The notes under the pieces were generated by a model. It did no database searches, was not told the origin of the DNA, and saw nothing but the letters and a program-made list of their open reading frames with translations. Below are positions 59,740-64,000 of a DNA stretch of 64,000 nucleotides, piece after piece. The stretch is from positions 1-64,000 of the forward strand of contig JAUIKM010000018.1 of NCBI GenBank assembly GCA_030430495.1, in the 5' to 3' direction. Each line of letters starts with the position of its first letter. The stretch's first letter is position 1. The DNA comes from a bacterium. GTDB lineage: Bacteria > Bacteroidota > Ignavibacteria > Kapaibacteriales > UBA7675. The position numbers were made by a program, and so were the translations under genes.

Positions 59740-60726
59740 TTACGGCTGTATCCACCAGCTCTTGATTTCGGCTATTTTTTGATCGAGAAGGGCGCGGAAG
59801 TCGGCTTCCTCGGGCGTGACGCCGAGCCCCCAGAAGTTGCCTGTGTCCAGTACTTCGCCTTCTTCAATCACAAAGATGCCACCGTTTACATCGTATTCGT
59901 TTAGCGGGCTGATTGACAGGTAGTCGAATTCGTGTCCAACAAGTAAAAAAAGATAGACCTGATCGCCAATTTCAGGAATCACAATTTCACCCTGCATCGC
60001 ACCCGGGCTGTTGTTTAATCCTCCGGTGGCAAGCCGTTGACTATGACCGTAAACAATGCAATGTCTGGATTCCCAGGGAGCCACGTCCTGGGTTTTCCGG
60101 CCTGATCCTGGGGTGGAGTGTTCGCTGTTGCACATGTTGGGAAGCCTGGAACCTTTAATGGTATCCAGCACCTGACATGCCACGTTGACCCATTCTCGTT
60201 GATTGTAAGATGTATCCATCCCTTTGCGAACATCGATCACCTTTGCCTTGACTATGAAGTGCGATTGCAGCAGCATGGTAAACGCCGCCCCCAACGTGCG
60301 CACACCCAGAACGGATTGTACAAATCCCGTGTGAAGGTGCACGGGGTACGTTTTGAACGTGTGTAGAGAGTCATTGATCTTTTCATACGAATGCGATATG
60401 TACCTTTTTATCAGCATCGGATCGTAGTCGTACAGCGCATAGAAAAAGCGCGCCAGGACCTTGAGCGTGTCCAGCGACGTCTTCTGTGGAAAGTTGCGAA
60501 TGTAGGCGCCGTCTTCAAGCGTGCGCGCCACGGAATCCAACACAATGTAGGCCACCATGCAATCCAGCGGCATGTCCGTGTGGTACTCGGGTAAACTGAC
60601 GAGCGGTTCGTATGGCACGCTCGCCTCCCAACGCTGAGTGCCGTCGCCCTTCCACTGCGCGCTGCACGGCGCGGAAAGTGTACAACACAGCGCCGCGGCG
60701 AGTAAAACGATAAGGTGAGACGCCAT
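59740..60726 (-). CDS. Secreted protein of unknown function
   Basis: A 328-residue protein from ATG 60726 with a signal peptide (LIVLLAAALCCTLSAPCSAQ). The mature part looks mixed alpha/beta with a strand-rich C-terminal half (GEIVIPEIGDQVYLFLLVGHEF). No family recognised and no T9SS domain visible. It lies 59 bp upstream of the matrixin protease gene and may be co-transcribed. Confidence 0.7.
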   Translation of the reverse strand: MASHLIVLLAAALCCTLSAPCSAQWKGDGTQRWEASVPYEPLVSLPEYHTDMPLDCMVAYIVLDSVARTLEDGAYIRNFPQKTSLDTLKVLARFFYALYDYDPMLIKRYISHSYEKINDSLHTFKTYPVHLHTGFVQSVLGVRTLGAAFTMLLQSHFIVKAKVIDVRKGMDTSYNQREWVNVACQVLDTIKGSRLPNMCNSEHSTPGSGRKTQDVAPWESRHCIVYGHSQRLATGGLNNSPGAMQGEIVIPEIGDQVYLFLLVGHEFDYLSISPLNEYDVNGGIFVIEEGEVLDTGNFWGLGVTPEEADFRALLDQKIAEIKSWWIQP

Positions 60727-61565
60727 GGCTGTTTCCCGTAAAGCGGTGTAAAATTTTTGCGGCGGTGAAAATTTATACCGCCGGATTGTTTTTTCCAAAC
60801 CAGCGGCCCGAGTATTCCGCAAGGAGTCTGTGCCGGGCGCCCATCCGCGTCGGCGCCAGGGGCATTCCCCATTCCGCAACAAAACGAGCCCTTGAAGTTT
60901 TTTCGCCTGCACCACTTGACAATGGAACATCATTGTTGTACATTCAACGGCGAATGCAAACAGTGACCTGCTGCCGCAAATGCGTTATCACTGCAATTTC
61001 ATTGTTTGCACTTACTACTGCCGAATTCTAATTCAAACCTTTTTCAGACAACGCGTGTTTGTTGCTCGGAGCATGCGCCCCATTGGCCCGACCATTTAAC
61101 AAACCGCATTTCCCGCCGATGTAAATCGGTGCAGCCAGGTCTATACCCGGCTCCGGCTGAGCACTGCCCGTTACCCGATACATATTAATGGTTTAAATAA
61201 ACAGGGAGTTGTCGACGCTCTTCGCAGCTTCTGCCTGCCCTGTTGTACCTTCGAACGCAAGCGGCGCATATCGGTCGACAGCACTGGAATTCGCTCAGTT
61301 CACAGTCTGTTGCACCGCGCTTGTGCTCCGCCGCAAGTCCTGCCGACGGCAAAGTACCCGGTTGAAAACCGTACGTGCCTGCGGTATGTGACGGCGCTGA
61401 AATCGAGGCTGCGCCCGCGTGTTTAAGTCGAACGTACAGCATTTGCAGATCAAGGCCGGTGTACAATTCCGGTCGGCAGAAATCGGAGGGAATCGCCGCC
61501 CCACACAGGCGCCGTGCATTGCGCGTCGCCGGAATTCAACACATTTCATGCATGGAGTTTGTATT
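60727..61565. other. 840-bp region upstream of the tandem secreted family
   Basis: No convincing gene. CTGGAATTCGCTCAGTT occurs at about 61284, 282 bp before the first family member, and again about 63519, 272 bp before the third, so it may be a shared regulatory word. The bases just before the start (AACACA...ATGGAGTTT) recur before the second gene. Confidence 0.5.
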
Positions 61566-62285
61566 ATGAAGCGCTTTCACGTTTCGATTTTAACCGCCGG
61601 TTTTGCCGTGCTGGCCGCTCTGGGTCTGTCGTTTAATATCAACGCCCAGGATCCCGTTCCCGTCGAAGAGTGCGCGATGACTGTTGACCAGCAGGAAGAA
61701 ATGAATACCGTCATCCAGGAAGCTTTTGACCAACTTGAGCGCGACGAAAACGGCAACATCATCCCGCCGGACGACTGGGATGTTAACTGCGGCGGCATTT
61801 GCGAAGGCGGCGTTATTGAAATCAACGGCGTTAAATACTACGCCACCTGGAAAAAATCCATCTGCGTCACGGCGCTGCAGGAACAAGGCGTTGAGAACCC
61901 GAGCTGTTTTGCACTGCTCTGCGGCAGCGACGGCTCGTCCGACATGGGCTCGATCCACATGGACCAGAGCGAAGACGCCATCCCCTCGCGCGTGGTTCTG
62001 ACGAGCGCCGACGGACAGGCGCCGTTTTCCTTCCCCGCCAAAGTGCGCATTGAATTCTTTGCGAACATGGACCTGCACGGCCTGCCGCAACTGAGCAATG
62101 CCGAACCGATGATCCTCGAATCCACGCGTACCATCAACGCATGGCCGCCGAAAAACGAAGTCGACTACGCCCTGATTAACTCGGTCGATTTTGTTTCCGC
62201 CGACGGCAAAGACGTGGCCACCTTCTCGCGTGCCGTTGTGACGATGAAAAACAAATCGGTCGGTCCTTTGGCCGCCACCAAATAA
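61566..62285 (+). CDS. Secreted tandem-family protein 1
   Basis: A 239-residue protein from ATG 61566. The signal peptide (VSILTAGFAVLAALGLSFNINAQ) is followed by a mature domain with conserved Cys residues (DVNCGGICEG, CVTALQEQG, CFALLCGSDG). The core DQSEDAIPSRVVLTS and FFANMDLHGLPQLSNA is nearly identical in the next gene. No known domain recognised. It is the first of three tandem paralogs and is followed by a terminator. Confidence 0.8.
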   Translation: MKRFHVSILTAGFAVLAALGLSFNINAQDPVPVEECAMTVDQQEEMNTVIQEAFDQLERDENGNIIPPDDWDVNCGGICEGGVIEINGVKYYATWKKSICVTALQEQGVENPSCFALLCGSDGSSDMGSIHMDQSEDAIPSRVVLTSADGQAPFSFPAKVRIEFFANMDLHGLPQLSNAEPMILESTRTINAWPPKNEVDYALINSVDFVSADGKDVATFSRAVVTMKNKSVGPLAATK

Positions 62286-62287
62286 TC

Positions 62288-62331
62288 AGGCCCAAATAGT
62301 CGCGCCTAAATAGTCGCGCCTAAATAGCCAC
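62288..62331. repeat. Three tandem 15-bp units
   Basis: AAATAGTCGCGCCT-type units in a row (CCCAAATAGTCGCG, CCTAAATAGTCGCG, CCTAAATAGCCACG). They lie directly after the stop of family gene 1 and before its terminator. Origin by slippage is likely. No role is evident. Confidence 0.85.
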
Positions 62332-62355
62332 GCATTGAATCGAACAAAACCACGG

Positions 62356-62396
62356 AAAAACCCGCACATCGGCCCCGCCGGTGTCCGGGTTTTTCG
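62356..62396 (+). terminator. Terminator of family gene 1
   Basis: AAAACCCG pairs with CGGGTTTT, with GCAC/GTGT-like and CGGC/GCCG pairing inside, followed by TTTCGG. A hairpin of the same design follows family gene 2. Confidence 0.75.
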
Positions 62397-62586
62397 GAAC
62401 TCACTTTAACAGTCGAATCACATCCAGGGTTTGTCGTGCATGCAGAACGCATAACCCGAACGATTGCCGGCGCTCGCGCTGCCGAAGCAATTCAGTTCAC
62501 TCTGCCAGGCGACGCCCTGCCGGCTCTGGTCGGCGGACCAACAATAACCGCCGACATTCAACACACTTAAACAATGGAGTTTCGTG

Positions 62587-63327
62587 ATGAGACATTTAAA
62601 ACTCTCGTTCTTTGTACTTGGCTGCGCCCTGCTGGCCGCTTTTGGCCTGTCCTTAAACACTGCGGCGCAGGACAATACCATACCGGACGACATCCCCACC
62701 TACGAAGGTGAATGCAACCTGACTGAAGCCCAGCAGGCGCGGCTGAACGAAGCCGTTCAGGCCGCATTCGATCAGCTCGAACGCGACGACAACGGCGAAA
62801 TCATTCCGCCGCAAGATTGGGACATCAATTGCGGCGGCATCTGCAAAAACGGCTATATCAGAATCAACGGCGTGGTCTACCAGGCCACATGGCAAAAATT
62901 CATCTGCGTCTCCGCGCTGCAGGATCAGGACCTCGGTGATCCGGTCTGCTTCGCGCTGCTGTGCGACAGCGACGGCTTTTCCGACCTGGGCGAAATCCAC
63001 ATGGATCAGAGCGAAGATGCCATCCCCTCGCGCGTTGTACTGACGAGCGCCAACGGCCAGGCCCCGTTTAACTTCCCGGCCAATGTGCGCATCGAGTTCT
63101 TTGCGAACATGGACCTGCACGGCCTGCCGCAGCTCAGCAATGCCGACCCCATGATTCTCGAGTCAACCGAACCGGTGAACTCGTGGCCGCCGCAGCACAA
63201 AGTTGACTACAAACTCGTTAATGCAGTCGATTTTGTGTCCGCCGACGGCGTGCACACGGCCAACTTTGCCAAAGCAACCGTGACAATGGAAAACAAATCG
63301 GCCGGGCCGCTGGTCTCCGCCCGATAA
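62587..63327 (+). CDS. Secreted tandem-family protein 2
   Basis: A 246-residue protein from ATG 62587 (GTG 62584 possible). The signal peptide (FFVLGCALLAAFGLSLNTAAQ) and mature domain are collinear with family protein 1. The Cys pattern is the same (DINCGGICKN, CVSALQDQD, CFALLCDSDG). The core block around DQSEDAIPSRVVLTS is almost unchanged while the N-terminal and C-terminal parts differ more. No function recognised. Confidence 0.8.
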   Translation: MRHLKLSFFVLGCALLAAFGLSLNTAAQDNTIPDDIPTYEGECNLTEAQQARLNEAVQAAFDQLERDDNGEIIPPQDWDINCGGICKNGYIRINGVVYQATWQKFICVSALQDQDLGDPVCFALLCDSDGFSDLGEIHMDQSEDAIPSRVVLTSANGQAPFNFPANVRIEFFANMDLHGLPQLSNADPMILESTEPVNSWPPQHKVDYKLVNAVDFVSADGVHTANFAKATVTMENKSAGPLVSAR

Positions 63328-63790
63328 GATCAATTTCTCATAGTGAGATTTCCAGAAAACCCGCTCGCCGGCCCGCCCGGTCTGCGGGTTTTTCGGAGCC
63401 GCACTGTTAACTCAACATCAATCATAACCGTTAACAAGGAGTGTCGAAGCGATGAACTGTCAACGCCCTTAAAAACCTGCGATCGGACAAATCGTGTAGT
63501 AATTCCGTTGTATCCGCTGGAATTCGCTCAGTTTCATGCGCGACGGAGAACGGATTGTTCAATGGACCTGCAAGCTCCCGCACGGAACACACTCTGCGGG
63601 AGATGCAGCGGGATGCAGCGGGAATGAAGCGTATGGCCCTCGCTTTTCCGCCGCACCGTTTCCACGGCAGCACACGACCGGTCCCGGCTTTTTTCAGGCG
63701 CACAAACAGCACATCGACTCGCCACGCCGCCGCGACGGCGCAGAACCGCGCCGTCGCATTCTATCACTCAATTTCAACGGAGAATCCGTC
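63328..63790. other. 460-bp spacer before family gene 3
   Basis: It holds the terminator of gene 2 (63356-63396) and the upstream word CTGGAATTCGCTCAGTT (about 63519). No gene is seen. Confidence 0.5.
63356..63396 (+). terminator. Terminator of family gene 2
   Basis: AAACCCGC pairs with GCGGGTTT across a GC-rich loop, followed by TTCGG. Same design as the hairpin at 62356-62396. Confidence 0.8.
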
Positions 63791-64000
63791 ATGAAACGTT
63801 TTCAACTTTTTGGTCTGATCACTGGCTGCGCCGTGTTGACCGTATTTGGACTGGCTTTCACGCTTAATGCACAAAACCCCACGCCCACCGAGCCGGCATG
63901 CGCGGTCACGACCACCCAGCGCGCTCAGCTGGAAACGGCGATTCAGGACGCCTTTGACGCGCTGCCGCGCGACGCCAACGGTGAAATCATCCGCCCGGAG
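63791..64000 (+). CDS. Secreted tandem-family protein 3, cut by window end
   Basis: The first 70 residues of a third family member, from ATG 63791. The signal peptide (LITGCAVLTVFGLAFTLNAQ) is followed by the family start: ACAVTTTQRAQLETAIQDAF, then ALPRDANGEIIRPE, aligned with ECAMTVDQQEEMNTVIQEAF in protein 1. The reading frame is open to the window edge. Confidence 0.8.
   Translation, partial: MKRFQLFGLITGCAVLTVFGLAFTLNAQNPTPTEPACAVTTTQRAQLETAIQDAFDALPRDANGEIIRPE

Overview
The window joins two unlike pieces of DNA from what looks like a Bacteroidota-type (FCB group) bacterium. Positions 1 to about 23,750 are AT-richer and carry mobile-element genes. From about 25,700 rightward the DNA is clearly GC-richer and codes for secreted proteins with type IX secretion (T9SS) C-terminal sorting domains. 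Two upstream regions carry a Bacteroidota-style promoter (TTTG or TTG, 19-20 bp, TAnnTTTG), and the integrase and relaxase are of kinds common in that phylum. The exact lineage cannot be named from sequence reading alone.

Element (1-23,750). This is an integrated mobilizable or conjugative element whose left end lies outside the window. Its right end is a tyrosine recombinase gene (22,083-23,531) next to a 3' fragment of a tmRNA-like gene (about 23,718-23,750), the probable attachment site. Transfer functions are a VirD4/TraG coupling ATPase (11,011-12,606), a relaxase and MobC pair (18,854-20,136) and a probable oriT hairpin (20,220-20,280). No VirB-type channel genes are seen, so it is either an IME or the remainder of an ICE lies to the left. 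Control genes are an XRE repressor and ImmA/IrrE protease pair, an orphan Cas2-fold protein, a TPR-LuxR regulator and a second TPR-like protein beside a small secreted ORF. Cargo includes a ubiquitin-like conjugation module (E2-like 7,177-7,905; JAB-E1 fusion 7,941-9,512) with no recognisable ubiquitin, an Abi-alpha-like protein, a DUF932 protein, a truncated N6-methyltransferase and a tRNA-like gene.

Junction (23,750-25,800). One low-GC gene codes for a membrane protein with four zinc ribbons. It is probably also foreign.

Chromosome-like part (25,800-64,000). Most genes are exported: a lysyl-endopeptidase-like protease, a matrixin protease, two long paralogous T9SS proteins, propeller proteins, a periplasmic binding protein, an inactive-looking rhomboid and a GH64-like glucanase. 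There are two small stress-type operons (SRPBCC/HhH/VOC and ArsR/SRPBCC) and a GlxA-type AraC regulator. At the right edge lies a tandem family of three secreted proteins, the third cut by the window end.

The most unusual structure lies between 36.7 and 46.1 kb. Three same-strand transcription units each start at the same palindrome (AATACGTA-N5-TACGTATT, overlapping the -33 promoter element) and end just before a copy of the same ~67-bp repeat. They encode a large membrane protein plus lipoprotein, a VWA/OmpA-like lipoprotein with two repeat regions, and a Cys-rich secreted protein followed by a T9SS protein gene broken by an in-frame amber codon. This looks like a coordinately regulated surface module that I do not recognise.
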